Shown piece by piece: positions 34,907 through 44,108 of a stretch of 64,000 bases of DNA. The position numbers and the translations under genes were made by a program. Origin of the DNA: CAIOYC01 sp965277345. GTDB lineage: Bacteria > Pseudomonadota > Alphaproteobacteria > Caulobacterales > Caulobacteraceae. The notes under the pieces were generated by a model, which ran no database searches, was not told the DNA's origin, and saw only the letters and a list, made by a program, of their open reading frames with translations. Location of the stretch: contig CBDICI010000003.1 in assembly GCA_965277345.1 (NCBI GenBank), positions 310,001-374,000 on the forward strand. Reading direction: 5' to 3'. Position 1 is the stretch's first letter; each line of letters opens with the position of its first letter.

Positions 34907-35366
34907 GACCGCGAGCGACGCCAGTGTCAGCATCGACATGCAGGAGATTCTGCGGCGCATCCCGCATCGCTATCCCTTCCTGCTGATCGACCGCGCCGAA
35001 CACTACCGGCCGCACACCTCCATCGTCGGCATCAAGTGCGTCACCGCCAACGAGCCTTATTTCCAGGGTCACTTCCCCGATAACCCGGTCATGCCGGGCG
35101 TGCTGATCATCGAGGCGCTGGGTCAGGCCGGGGGCGTGCTGATGTCCAAATCGCTCGACGCCGATGTGAGCGGCAAGACCATCTTCTTCGCCACCGTGGA
35201 CAACTGCCGCTTTCGCAATCCCGTGCGGCCGGGCGACGTGCTGCGCCTGAACGTGGATGTGCTGAAGCATCGCGGCGACGTGTTCAAGTTCGGCGGCAAG
35301 GCCTATGTGGGCGACAAGATCGCCGCGGAGTGCGAGTTCGCCGCCGTGGTGGTGGACAACCGCTGA
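34893..35366 (+). CDS. fabZ: 3-hydroxyacyl-ACP dehydratase FabZ
   Basis: This 157-residue hot-dog-fold enzyme has the catalytic His in IPHRYPFLLIDR (about 26-37) and the catalytic Glu in GHFPDNPVMPGVLIIEALGQ (about 60-79). It dehydrates hydroxyacyl-ACP, competing with LpxA/LpxD for the same substrate, which explains clustering. GGGGAGG precedes ATG 34893. Its TGA overlaps the lpxA ATG. Confidence 0.97.
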   Translation: MEPVETASDASVSIDMQEILRRIPHRYPFLLIDRAEHYRPHTSIVGIKCVTANEPYFQGHFPDNPVMPGVLIIEALGQAGGVLMSKSLDADVSGKTIFFATVDNCRFRNPVRPGDVLRLNVDVLKHRGDVFKFGGKAYVGDKIAAECEFAAVVVDNR

Positions 35367-36160
35367 TGGCGGCCCTCCACCCGACCGCGCTCGTGGCGCC
35401 CGGCGCCGAGCTCGGCGCGGATGTGGAGGTCGGCCCCTATTGCATCGTCGGCGATGGCGTCCGCATCGGCGCCCGCACCCGGCTGATCTCGCACGTGGTG
35501 ATGGAAGGGCCGACGGTCATCGGCGAGGACTGCACCCTGCATCCCTTCGCCGCATTGGGCGGTCCGCCGCAGGTGCTCGGCTACAAGGGCGAGCGGACCC
35601 GGCTCGAGGTCGGCGATCGCAACACCATCCGCGAATACGTCACCATGCATCGCGGCACCCCGAACGGACGGGGCACGACCACGGTCGGCTCCGACGGCCT
35701 GTTCATGGCCCAGGCCCACGTGGCGCACGATTGCGTCGTCGCCGACAAGGTGATCATGGCCCACGCCTCCACCCTCGGTGGGCACGTGCATATCGGCGAG
35801 TTCGCCATCATCGGCGGGTTGGCGGCGGTGCACCAATGGGGCCGGATCGGCCCGCACGTGAACATCGGCGGCCTGGCGGCGGTGACCAAGGACGTGATCC
35901 CCTACGGCTCGGCCTGGGGCAATCATGCGCATCTGGAGGGGCTGAACCTGGTCGGGCTGAAACGCCGCGGCTTCGCTCGCGAGACAGTCAACGACCTGCG
36001 CGCCGCCTATCGCCTGCTGTTCGCCGACGAGGGCACGTTTCAGGAGCGGGTGGAGGATACCGCGCGGGTGTTCGCCGGATCGGCGGCGGTGATGGAGATC
36101 GTCGATTTCATCCGCGCCGACGCCAACCGGCCGCTCTGCCTGCCCGCGCGTGAGCTTTAG
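35366..36160 (+). CDS. lpxA: UDP-N-acetylglucosamine O-acyltransferase
   Basis: This 264-residue left-handed beta-helix protein begins MAALHPTALVAPGAELGADV. The catalytic His is in FMAQAHVAHDCVVADKVIMA (about 114-133), and the C-terminal helical domain (VNDLRAAYRLLFADEGTF) is typical. It performs the first step of lipid A synthesis. It is coupled to fabZ through TGATG. Its TAG stop is the first bases of a palindromic repeat, which separates it from lpxI. Confidence 0.97.
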   Translation: MAALHPTALVAPGAELGADVEVGPYCIVGDGVRIGARTRLISHVVMEGPTVIGEDCTLHPFAALGGPPQVLGYKGERTRLEVGDRNTIREYVTMHRGTPNGRGTTTVGSDGLFMAQAHVAHDCVVADKVIMAHASTLGGHVHIGEFAIIGGLAAVHQWGRIGPHVNIGGLAAVTKDVIPYGSAWGNHAHLEGLNLVGLKRRGFARETVNDLRAAYRLLFADEGTFQERVEDTARVFAGSAAVMEIVDFIRADANRPLCLPAREL

Positions 36161-36273
36161 AACATGTTCGGCGACAGTGTGGGCGATTTCGCCGCTCGAA
36201 CATGCTCCAACTCCAGGAATCTAGCCCCTTTTTGTCTGATTCAGATAAGTCTATCTGAATCAGAGAGGGGCTA
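36158..36273. repeat. Bipartite REP-like palindromic element, copy B
   Basis: Hairpin 1 (about 36158-36208) has imperfect arms containing GAACATGTTCG and CGAACATG. After a short spacer, hairpin 2 (36222-36273) has outer arms TAGCCCCT and AGGGGCTA and a perfect inner stem TCTGATTCAGATA / TATCTGAATCAGA around AGTC. Block order, the AACTC-containing spacer and the TAG-start match copy A at 14082-14184. The right arm AGAGGGG sits where the lpxI Shine-Dalgarno should be. Confidence 0.85.
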
Positions 36274-36277
36274 AGCC

Positions 36278-37108
36278 ATGCGCAAGCTGGGCCTCGTGGT
36301 GGGCGGCGGCCGGCTTCCCGTCGATCTGGCCGATTATTGCACGGCGACGCACCGGCCCTTCTTCGTGGTGCGCCTGCGCGGCTTTGCCGAGCCAGAGATG
36401 CAGGCCTATCCCGGCGCGGAGATCGGCATCGCCGAGTTCGGGCGCATCTTCGACACGTTGAAGCGCGAGGGTTGTGCGGCGGTGTGCCTGGTGGGCATGG
36501 TCAGGCGCCCCGACCTCGCCAAGCTGAAGCCCGATCTGCGTGGTCTGCGCAGCCTGCCGGGGGCCATCGCCGCGGCGACCCGGGGCGATGACCCGCTGCT
36601 CCGGTTCCTGATCGGCGAGTTCGAGCGCGAGGGGTTCGCCATCGAAGGCGCCGACGAGGTGCATGGCGGCATGACGATCGGTGAAGGTCCCCTCGGCCGC
36701 CTCGCGCCCGGGGCCGAGCATCGGGGCGACATCGACCTGGCGATCCGCACGGCGGAGGCCATGGGCGCGCTCGACATCGGACAGGCCTCCGTGGTCGCCG
36801 GCGGCACGGTGCTGGCGGTGGAGGCGCAGGAGGGGACCGACGCCATGCTGGCGCGATGCCTGACTCTGCCGCCCGCCCTGCTGGGCCGGCCGGAGCGCCG
36901 ACTCGGCGTGCTGATCAAGTGGCCCAAGCCGATCCAGGACCGCCGCATCGACCTGCCGGTGGTGGGCGTCACCACGATCGTGGGCGCCGCCGAGGCCGGG
37001 CTGGCCGGCGTGGTGGTGCAGGCCGGCGCGGCGCTGGTGGTCGATCGCCATGCGGTACGCGAGGCCGCCGACCGGCTCGGCCTGTTCGTGGTCGGGTTGA
37101 GGCGATGA
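36278..37108 (+). CDS. lpxI: UDP-2,3-diacylglucosamine diphosphatase LpxI
   Basis: This 276-residue protein begins MRKLGLVVGGGRLPVDLADY and matches the LpxI (former DUF1009) family, which replaces LpxH in many alphaproteobacteria. It hydrolyses UDP-2,3-diacylglucosamine to lipid X. It lies between lpxA and lpxB, the expected context. The start codon is only four bases beyond a palindromic repeat whose arm (GAGAGGGG) looks like its ribosome-binding site. The stop overlaps lpxB. Confidence 0.95.
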   Translation: MRKLGLVVGGGRLPVDLADYCTATHRPFFVVRLRGFAEPEMQAYPGAEIGIAEFGRIFDTLKREGCAAVCLVGMVRRPDLAKLKPDLRGLRSLPGAIAAATRGDDPLLRFLIGEFEREGFAIEGADEVHGGMTIGEGPLGRLAPGAEHRGDIDLAIRTAEAMGALDIGQASVVAGGTVLAVEAQEGTDAMLARCLTLPPALLGRPERRLGVLIKWPKPIQDRRIDLPVVGVTTIVGAAEAGLAGVVVQAGAALVVDRHAVREAADRLGLFVVGLRR

Positions 37109-38271
37109 CCGACCGACCGCTCTGCGTCATGCTGGTGGCGGCCGAAGCCTCGGGCGACCAGCTCGGCGCAGCGCTGACGCGGGCGCTCCGGGCGCGGCTC
37201 GGGGCCGGAGTGAGGTTCGTCGGCGTCGGCGGCGCGGCGATGCGGGGGGAAGGGATCGACAGCCCCTTCGACATCGCCCCCCTGTCGGTGCTCGGACTGG
37301 TTGAAGGGCTGATGGCCTATCCCCAAGTGGTGCGCCTGGCTGACCGGACCGCGGCGCTGGCGCGGCGTGAGCGACCCGATGTGGCCGTCCTGATCGACAG
37401 TTGGGGCTTCAACCTCCGCGTGGCGCACCGTCTGCGCAAGGCGATACCGGGTCTGCTGCTGATCAAGTATGTGGCGCCGCAGGTGTGGGCATCCCGTCCG
37501 GGCCGGGCGAAGACACTGGCGTCGGCGGTGGATCATCTGTTGTCCATCAATGCCCTGGACGCCCGCTATTTCGAGCCGGAGGGCCTCGCCACCACCTTCG
37601 TCGGCAATCCGGCTCTGGCGCGCGAACCGATGGGAGTCGATGCCGAACGGAGCCGGGTCAAAATCGGCGCCCATGGCGAAGATTCCATCCTGCTTATTGC
37701 GCCGGGCAGCCGGCCGGGCGAGATCCGCCGAGTGGCTCCGGTTTTCGCCGAGGCCGCTCAGGCGCTGATCCGCACTCATCCCAACCTCAGGATTATCGTC
37801 CCGGTGGCCGAAACCGTGGCCGACACAATGCGCGACTGGGCGAAAACCCTGCCGCCCGCAACGACGCTGCTCTATGGCGAGGAGGACAAGCGCGACGCCA
37901 TGGCCACCACCACTGTGGCGCTGGCCTGTTCAGGCACGGTGACCACCGAACTGGCTCTGGCCGGTGCACCGATGGTGGTGGGCTACAGGGTCGGCGCGCT
38001 GAGTTACGCGATCCTGCGCCGTCTGCTGACCGCCAAATACGCCACCCTGTTCAATCTGGCCGCCGATGCGGAGGTGGCGCCGGAGTTCCTCCAGCAACGC
38101 TGCACCGCCGCCAACCTCGCCGCCGCCTTGGCGGCGCGGTTGGATGACCCGGCCCTCCGCGCCCGGCAGATCGCACGTCAGAACGCGGCGCTGGCCGCCA
38201 TGGGCCGGGGCGCACCCGACCCCTCCGAACTGGCGGCGGACAAGGTGATCGAACTGCTACGCGGGCGTTGA
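37105..38271 (+). CDS. lpxB: Lipid-A-disaccharide synthase
   Basis: This 388-residue GT19 glycosyltransferase begins MTDRPLCVMLVAAEASGDQL, the LpxB N-terminal motif, with YVAPQVWASRPGRAKTLA (about 122-139) and a C-terminal nucleotide-binding half (CSGTVTTELALAGAPMVVGY, about 276-295). It condenses lipid X with UDP-diacylglucosamine. ATGA overlap with lpxI. It is the last gene of the long envelope operon. Confidence 0.96.
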   Translation: MTDRPLCVMLVAAEASGDQLGAALTRALRARLGAGVRFVGVGGAAMRGEGIDSPFDIAPLSVLGLVEGLMAYPQVVRLADRTAALARRERPDVAVLIDSWGFNLRVAHRLRKAIPGLLLIKYVAPQVWASRPGRAKTLASAVDHLLSINALDARYFEPEGLATTFVGNPALAREPMGVDAERSRVKIGAHGEDSILLIAPGSRPGEIRRVAPVFAEAAQALIRTHPNLRIIVPVAETVADTMRDWAKTLPPATTLLYGEEDKRDAMATTTVALACSGTVTTELALAGAPMVVGYRVGALSYAILRRLLTAKYATLFNLAADAEVAPEFLQQRCTAANLAAALAARLDDPALRARQIARQNAALAAMGRGAPDPSELAADKVIELLRGR

Positions 38272-38306
38272 TCGGCGCGGCATACGCATCGACGGAAGCG
38301 CGCATT

Positions 38307-38333
38307 CGCCCACCCTTCCATAAGGGCGGGGCG
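38307..38333. terminator. Hairpin between convergent lpxB and gltA
   Basis: CGCCCACCCTT and AAGGGCGGGGCG flank the loop CCAT, giving a GC-rich stem with one mismatch, between the 3' ends of two convergent genes. There is no good T-run on either side, so termination is only plausible. The sequence resembles the GC-rich repeat fragments elsewhere in the window. Confidence 0.35.
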
Positions 38334-38345
38334 AGGTGAGCCGTC

Positions 38346-39656
38346 CTATCCCCGCTTTTCCACCGGCACGAAGTCGCGCTGCGGCTCGCCGGTATAGATC
38401 TGGCGCGGGCGGCTGATCTTCTGCGAAGGGTCGGAGATCATCTCGTCCCATTGGGCGATCCAGCCGACGGTGCGCGAGACGGCGAACAGTACGGTAAACA
38501 TGTCGGCGGGGAAGCCGAGCGCGCTCATGGTGATGCCGGAATAGAAGTCCACGTTCGGATACAGCTTGCGTTCGATGAAGTATTCGTCGCTGAGCGCGAT
38601 CCGCTCCAGCTCCATGGCCACCTTCATCAGCGGGTCGTCGTGCTTGCCGAACGCCTCCAGCACCTCGTGGGTGGTCTTTTGCATCACCTTGGCGCGCGGA
38701 TCGTAGGATTTATAGACCCGGTGGCCGAAGCCCATCAGTTTCACGTTGGAGGACTTGTCCTTCACCTTGGCGATGAAGTCCGGAATCTTGTCGACGGTGC
38801 CGATCTCCTGCAGCATCTTCAGCGCCGCCTCGTTGGCGCCGCCGTGCAGCGGGCCCCACAGGCAGGCGATGCCGGCGGCGATGCAGGCGAACGGATTGGC
38901 CTCGGACGAGCCCGCCTGGCGCACGGTGGAGGTGGAGGCGTTCTGCTCGTGATCCGCCTGCAGGATCATCAGGTGGTTCATGGCCTTCACCGCCACCGGG
39001 TGCGGCTTGTATTCCTCCGCGGGCACCGAGAAGCACATGCGCAGAAAGTTCTCCGCATAGCTCAGCTCATTGCGGGGATAGACGAACGGCTGGCCGATCG
39101 AATACTTGAACGCCTGGGCCGCGATGGTCGGCATCTTGGCGATCATGCGGTGGGTGGCGATCTCGCGCTGCTTGGCGTCGTGGATGTCGGTACTGTCGTG
39201 ATAGAAGGCCGACAGCGCCCCCACCGCCGCCACCATGATGGCCATCGGCGGTGCATCGCGCCGAAAGCCCTGGAAGAAGCGGTTGAACTGGTCGTGCACC
39301 ATGGTGTGATGGGTGATGGTGTGCTCAAACTCAGTGAGCTGCGCCGCGGTGGGCAGCGCCCGGTTCAGCAGGAGATAGCAGACCTCGAGGAAGCTGCAGT
39401 TCTCGGCCAGTTGGTCGATGGGATAGCCGCGATAGAGCAGAATGCCCTGATCGCCGTCGATATAGGTGATCTGGCTCTCGCAGCTGGCGGTGGAGGTGAA
39501 GCCGGGATCGTAGGTGAAGGTATCGGTCTCGGCGTACAGCTTGCGGATGTCCACCACATCGGGCCCGACCGAGCCCTTCAGCACCGGCAGCTCCACGGTC
39601 TTGCCGCCCACGGTCAGCGTGGCCGAGCCACCCGTCTGGACCTTGTTCTCCATCAT
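38346..39656 (-). CDS. gltA: Citrate synthase
   Basis: This 436-residue type II (hexameric) citrate synthase has the active-site segments LWGPLHGGANEAALKML (about 265-281), GFGHRVYKSYDPRAKVM (about 309-325) and, near the C-terminus, VDFYSGITMSALGFPADMFT. The N-terminal beta domain of Gram-negative enzymes is present. It feeds acetyl-CoA into the TCA cycle; pdhA and pdhB at the other end of the window make that acetyl-CoA. Two adjacent ATG codons are possible starts, preceded by AGAAGGG. Confidence 0.97.
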   Translation of the reverse strand: MMENKVQTGGSATLTVGGKTVELPVLKGSVGPDVVDIRKLYAETDTFTYDPGFTSTASCESQITYIDGDQGILLYRGYPIDQLAENCSFLEVCYLLLNRALPTAAQLTEFEHTITHHTMVHDQFNRFFQGFRRDAPPMAIMVAAVGALSAFYHDSTDIHDAKQREIATHRMIAKMPTIAAQAFKYSIGQPFVYPRNELSYAENFLRMCFSVPAEEYKPHPVAVKAMNHLMILQADHEQNASTSTVRQAGSSEANPFACIAAGIACLWGPLHGGANEAALKMLQEIGTVDKIPDFIAKVKDKSSNVKLMGFGHRVYKSYDPRAKVMQKTTHEVLEAFGKHDDPLMKVAMELERIALSDEYFIERKLYPNVDFYSGITMSALGFPADMFTVLFAVSRTVGWIAQWDEMISDPSQKISRPRQIYTGEPQRDFVPVEKRG

Positions 39657-39724
39657 CCAACCCTTCTCGTTCGCGGCCCGTATATGGGAGGCGGAGCCTT
39701 GCCGTTCGAGCGCCTTATAGACCT

Positions 39725-41122
39725 TTACTGCACCTGCGAAAGGGCGTCGTCGATCCGCCCGAGCGCCTCCTCCGAGCCGAGCGCCATCAGGGTCGAGGCG
39801 AGATCGGGCGCCGGCGCGCCGCCCGACAGAACGCCGCGCAGCATGGGCCCGATCTTGCCGAGACCGACGCCTTCGGAGTCGGCAAAGGCGCGGATTTCCG
39901 CCTCCAGGGCCGGAATGGTCCAGTCAGCGGCGGAGAGACGCTCACGCAGCCGCGCCAGGCGGGCGCGCGTCTCTTCGTTGAGCAGGCTCTGCGTTTTGGC
40001 GTCGAGGTCCAGCGGCCGTGATTTGAGCGCGAACAGGGTCAGGTCGGCGAGCTGAAGCGTGGTCTGCGCGCCTTCCTTCACCAGCGACACCACCGCGGGC
40101 AGGGCCGCCGTGCGCTCGGCGGCGGGACGGACGCCCCGGCGCGCGTGCACCACCAGCGCCAGCGCGGCCAGACGCTCGTCATCGGCCAGGCGGATATAGT
40201 GCTGGTTGATGTGGTTCAGCTTGGCCCAGTCCAGGCGGGCGGGCGCCTTGACCACGTCCTTGACGTCGAACCAGGCCGCTGCGTCGGCGTCCGAAAACAG
40301 TTCGTCGTCGCCGTGGCCCCAGCCCAGTCGCGCCAGGTAGTTGCGGAGCGCCTCGGGCAGATAGCCGAGGTCGGCGAACTCGCCCACCGCCTGCGCGCCA
40401 TGACGCTTGCTGAGCTTGGCGCCATCCGGCCCATGGATCAGCGGCAGGTGGGCGAAGGCCGGGCGGGCCCAGCCCAGCGCGCGGTAGATCAGCGTCTGGC
40501 GCGCGGCGTTGTTCAGGTGGTCGTCGCCGCGGATCACGTGGGTCACGCCCATGTCGTGATCGTCCACCACCACGGCGAGATTGTAGGTGGGCGAGCCATC
40601 GGTGCGCAGCACCACCAGATCGTCCAGTTCCTTGTTCTGGAACACCACTCGCCCCTTGATCAGATCGTCCACCACCGTCTCGCCGTCCAGCGGCGCCTTC
40701 AGACGCACGGTATAGGGCGCCCCCGCCTCGGCTTCGGCGGGATCGCGGTCGCGCCAGGTTGGGCGCACCACCCGGCCCTCCGCTCGGGCGCGTTCGCGCT
40801 CGGCCTCCGCATCCGCCGGGGGGGTATAGTCGCGATAGGCCTGACCGGCGGCCAGCATGGCGGCGACGGCTTCGCGGTGGCGCTCGGCGCGGGCGTACTG
40901 GAAGGTCGGCTCGCCGTCCCACTCAAGGCCGAGCCAGCGCAGCCCGTCCAGAATGATCTGCACATTGGCTTCGGTGGACCGCTCCCGGTCGGTATCTTCA
41001 ATCCGGAGTAGAAACTTGCCGCCCGTATGTCGCGCATAAAGCTGGTTGAACAGCGCCGTCCGTGCGCCTCCTATATGGAGCGAGCCGGTGGGCGAGGGGG
41101 CGAAACGGGTGACGACGGTCAT
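39725..41122 (-). CDS. gltX: Glutamyl-tRNA synthetase
   Basis: This 465-residue class I synthetase begins MTVVTRFAPSPTGSLHIGGA, with the HIGH-type motif at about 15-18, and KLSKRHGA as the KMSKS motif near 237-244. The C-terminal anticodon-binding domain follows. It charges tRNA-Glu, and possibly tRNA-Gln if GatCAB is used, as in most alphaproteobacteria. The frame is open upstream of ATG 41122 but without GltX-like sequence. It is divergent from comEC. Confidence 0.96.
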   Translation of the reverse strand: MTVVTRFAPSPTGSLHIGGARTALFNQLYARHTGGKFLLRIEDTDRERSTEANVQIILDGLRWLGLEWDGEPTFQYARAERHREAVAAMLAAGQAYRDYTPPADAEAERERARAEGRVVRPTWRDRDPAEAEAGAPYTVRLKAPLDGETVVDDLIKGRVVFQNKELDDLVVLRTDGSPTYNLAVVVDDHDMGVTHVIRGDDHLNNAARQTLIYRALGWARPAFAHLPLIHGPDGAKLSKRHGAQAVGEFADLGYLPEALRNYLARLGWGHGDDELFSDADAAAWFDVKDVVKAPARLDWAKLNHINQHYIRLADDERLAALALVVHARRGVRPAAERTAALPAVVSLVKEGAQTTLQLADLTLFALKSRPLDLDAKTQSLLNEETRARLARLRERLSAADWTIPALEAEIRAFADSEGVGLGKIGPMLRGVLSGGAPAPDLASTLMALGSEEALGRIDDALSQVQ

Positions 41123-41186
41123 CTTCGGAAACAGCACGCGCAAAAAGGTCGGCGCACTTAGCACGTGGCTGCGTCGTGCGCCTAGC

Positions 41187-43355
41187 TTGAGCGTTTCGAT
41201 CAACCGCTTGCGCGCCTTCGGCCGGGCGGAAGTCGCCGCGCAGGCCGACCGCTGGCCGCTGTGGACGCCCGTGGCGTTCGGCATCGGCGCGGCGAGCTAT
41301 TTCGGGCTGAAGGCGGAGCCGCCGCTGTGGCTGGGCGCTATGCTGACCCTGCTCGCCCTCGTCGGGGTGATCGGCGCGCGGATGTGGGGGCGCAGCCGCG
41401 CGCTGGCCGCCTTCGCCACCTTGACCGCCTTCGCTGCGGCCGGTTTCGCCAACGGCGCGCTGGCCACCCATCTGGCCGCGGCCCCGCGCATCCCCGCCGG
41501 CTACGGCGTCGGCCAGGTGGAGGGCTGGGTGGTGGACGTCTCCAGTCCCTCAGCCGAACGCGGCCGCCTGCTGATCGCGCCGACCCACATCTCCCACCTG
41601 CCTGACGACGCACTGCCGGCCCGCGTGCGCGTGGTGGTGAAGCCCGAAGCGGTAATCGGGCCGGGCGAGGCGATCACGGTGACGGCCCTGCTCGATCCGC
41701 CGCCCCGGCCCGCCGCGCCCGGCGCCTTCGACTTCGCCCGCGACGCCTGGTTCGAGCGGATCGGCGGGGTGGGCCTGGCGATGAAGCCGCCGCAGATCGC
41801 CGCGCTGCCCGCCCCGGGCTGGCGGCTTGCCGCCGAGCTGTGGCTGAACCGGTTGCGCTGGCGGGTGGCCCGTAACCTGACCGACGATATCGCCCGCTTC
41901 GTCCCCGCGGCCGGACCGGGAGCGCAGGGCCTGGCCGCCGCCGTCACCACCAGCCACCAGGACTGGCTGGCGGGGGAGGAGGCCGACGGCCTGCGCGGCT
42001 CGGGCCTCGCGCACATGCTGGCGATCGCCGGGCTTCATACGGCGGCGGTATGCGGCTTTGTCTTCGTGGCGCTGAGACTGGGTGTTGCGGCCTGGCCCTG
42101 GTTGGCCCTGCGGGTGGACGGCAAGAAGCTGGCCGCCGCCGGCGCCTTGCTGGCCGTGGGCGCCTACCTCGCCCTGTCCGGCGCGCATCCCCCCGCCAAG
42201 CGGGCGGCGATCACCGCCGGTGTGGCGTTCATCGCCATCCTGCTCGACCGGCGCGCCGTCAGCCTGCATTCCCTCGCCGTCGCCGCGCTGCTGGTCCTGG
42301 CTCTGGAGCCGGAGGCGGTGGTGCAGCCCGGCTTCCAGATGTCGTTCTGCGCCACCGGCGCGCTTGTGGCCATGGCGGAGCTATGGCCACACCGGACCCG
42401 GATCATCCACGCGCCGCTGTTCATCCGCGCGATCCAGAAACTGCGCGATGGGGCGGTGGCGCTGTTCATGGTCAGCTTCGTCGCCGGCGCCGCGACGGGA
42501 CCCTTCGCCATCCAGCACTTCAACCGCATGGCCAACTATGGCGTCTTCGCCAACCTGACCGCCGACCTCATCGCCTCGGCGGTGATGATGCCGGCGCTGG
42601 CGCTCTGCCTGCCATTCGAGGCGCTGGACGTAGGGCGCGAGTGGCTGGGCGCGCCCCTGACCCTGGCCGCCTGGGCCGGGCGGGCCATCTTGGAGATCGG
42701 CCGCTATTGCGCCACCGCGCCGGGCGCCGCGGCGAGCTTATCGAGTGCGCCGGCCATCGCCATGCTGGTGGCCTTCCTCGGCATCGTCTTTGGTATCCTG
42801 TGGAAGGGCCGATTGCGCTGGATCGGTGTGCCCCTGGCCTTCGCCGTCCTGGTCTGGCCACGGCCCGCCCCGCCGGTGGCCTGGATCGCCGCGGACGGTA
42901 ACGACGCCGCGGTCGTCTCCGGCGGCGTGATGGTCGCGCTCAAGCCGGGTCGGCGAAGTTACGCCACCGGGCTCTGGTCGGCGCGGCGCGGCCTGCGCAC
43001 CTCACTGGACGAGGAGAGCCTGCGCGACGATCTGTTCGACTGCGATCGCAAGGGCTGCACACCCCATGCGGAGACCTTCCCGGCGCTTGGCACCTGGTGG
43101 AGCCGGCGGGCGCCGAGCGAAGGTCAGTTGGACGCGCTCTGCGCCGCGTCCGATCTGGTGGTGAGCCGCGCGGATATGGCCCCATCCGACGCCTGCGCCG
43201 GCAAGCCCTTCATCGGGCCGACGGAACTGGCCAAGGGCGGCTCGGCGGAGGTATTCGCCGACCATGGCCGCCTCCGGCTGGAATGGTCCGAACCGATGCG
43301 CGGCGCGCGGCCGTGGACCGGCGCCGGCGAAACCGTCAGTGATAGCGGCGAATGA
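41187..43355 (+). CDS. comEC: ComEC/Rec2-family DNA uptake channel-like membrane protein
   Basis: This protein of about 722 residues has an N-terminal ComEC domain, then the Competence domain with many helices. The signature GSGLAHMLAIAGLHTAAVCG resembles the ComEC GxxHxxAxSGLH motif. The soluble C-terminal part (from about residue 560) is metallo-beta-lactamase-like in position, but the usual HxHxDH metal motif is not visible, as in many alphaproteobacterial members. The start is uncertain: TTG 41187 and TTG 41208 are both possible, and longer frames would overlap divergent gltX. The 3' end overlaps lexA by 20 bases, convergently. Confidence 0.85.
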   Translation: MSVSINRLRAFGRAEVAAQADRWPLWTPVAFGIGAASYFGLKAEPPLWLGAMLTLLALVGVIGARMWGRSRALAAFATLTAFAAAGFANGALATHLAAAPRIPAGYGVGQVEGWVVDVSSPSAERGRLLIAPTHISHLPDDALPARVRVVVKPEAVIGPGEAITVTALLDPPPRPAAPGAFDFARDAWFERIGGVGLAMKPPQIAALPAPGWRLAAELWLNRLRWRVARNLTDDIARFVPAAGPGAQGLAAAVTTSHQDWLAGEEADGLRGSGLAHMLAIAGLHTAAVCGFVFVALRLGVAAWPWLALRVDGKKLAAAGALLAVGAYLALSGAHPPAKRAAITAGVAFIAILLDRRAVSLHSLAVAALLVLALEPEAVVQPGFQMSFCATGALVAMAELWPHRTRIIHAPLFIRAIQKLRDGAVALFMVSFVAGAATGPFAIQHFNRMANYGVFANLTADLIASAVMMPALALCLPFEALDVGREWLGAPLTLAAWAGRAILEIGRYCATAPGAAASLSSAPAIAMLVAFLGIVFGILWKGRLRWIGVPLAFAVLVWPRPAPPVAWIAADGNDAAVVSGGVMVALKPGRRSYATGLWSARRGLRTSLDEESLRDDLFDCDRKGCTPHAETFPALGTWWSRRAPSEGQLDALCAASDLVVSRADMAPSDACAGKPFIGPTELAKGGSAEVFADHGRLRLEWSEPMRGARPWTGAGETVSDSGE

Positions 43356-44034
43356 GGCCCACCAGCTTGCCCTGCACCTCCACCTGGTCGGGGCCGAATA
43401 CGCGGGTCTGGTACTTGGGATTGGCGGCTTCCAGCGCGATGGAGCCGGCCTTCCTGCGCAGGCGCTTCAGCGTCGCTTCCTCGCCCATGACCAAGGCCAC
43501 GACGATCTCGCCGGAGTTGGCGCTGTCGCCGCGCTTGATGACCACGAAGTCGCCGTCGAGGATGCCGGCGTCGATCATCGAATCGCCCTGCACCTCCAGC
43601 ACGAAGTGGTCGCCGGCGCCCAAGAGGTCGGCGGGCACCGCCATGCGGTCGCGCTCGTGCTGGATGGCGGCGATGGGGGTGCCGGCGGCGATCTTGCCGA
43701 GCACCGGCAGGGATTCCGAATCGTTGGCGGCCCCGGATCCTGCCGTCTGGGGCGGAATCGACGGGCGCGATCCTTGCACCACCTGCGGCTTGAACGGGGT
43801 GCGCATCCGCGCCGCCGCGGTCTCCGGCAGCTTGACCACCTCCAGCGCCCGCGCGCGGTGCGCCAGGCGGCGGATGAAACCGCGCTCCTCCAGCGCCGTG
43901 ATCAGCCGGTGGATGCCGGACTTGGAGGCCAGATCCAGCGCATCCTTCATCTCGTCGAACGAAGGGGAGACGCCGGTCTCCTTGATCCGCTCGTGGATGA
44001 ACATGAGCAGTTCGTGCTGCTTGCGGGTAAGCAT
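43336..44034 (-). CDS. lexA: SOS transcriptional repressor LexA
   Basis: This 232-residue LexA has an N-terminal winged HTH (MLTRKQHELLMFIHERIKET, then PSFDEMKDALDLASKSGIHR). The self-cleavage site is Ala-Gly at about 117-118 (KIAAGTP), with Ser152 (VQGDSMIDAG) and Lys190 (EATLKRL) as the catalytic dyad. It represses DNA-repair genes until RecA-stimulated autoproteolysis. An SOS box in its own promoter supports autoregulation. Confidence 0.97.
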   Translation of the reverse strand: MLTRKQHELLMFIHERIKETGVSPSFDEMKDALDLASKSGIHRLITALEERGFIRRLAHRARALEVVKLPETAAARMRTPFKPQVVQGSRPSIPPQTAGSGAANDSESLPVLGKIAAGTPIAAIQHERDRMAVPADLLGAGDHFVLEVQGDSMIDAGILDGDFVVIKRGDSANSGEIVVALVMGEEATLKRLRRKAGSIALEAANPKYQTRVFGPDQVEVQGKLVGLIRRYH

Positions 44035-44079
44035 GAAGCCTCCGGGCTCGCCGCGGACAAACCGCGAACATCTGCGAAT

Positions 44080-44108
44080 GTTCTGTAAGTGTTCCTCGTT
44101 AATGTCAA
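44080..44108 (-). promoter_or_regulatory. lexA promoter with LexA box (SOS box)
   Basis: GTTC-N7-GTTC occurs at 44080-44094, the alphaproteobacterial LexA box. On the minus strand a consensus -35, TTGACA, lies at 44108-44103, overlapping the trpC stop, and a weak -10, TACAGA, at 44087-44082 falls within the box, so LexA would block polymerase. A further palindrome (GAACAT/ATGTTC, 44066-44083) overlaps one end. The site identity is known biology; occupancy is inferred. Confidence 0.85.
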
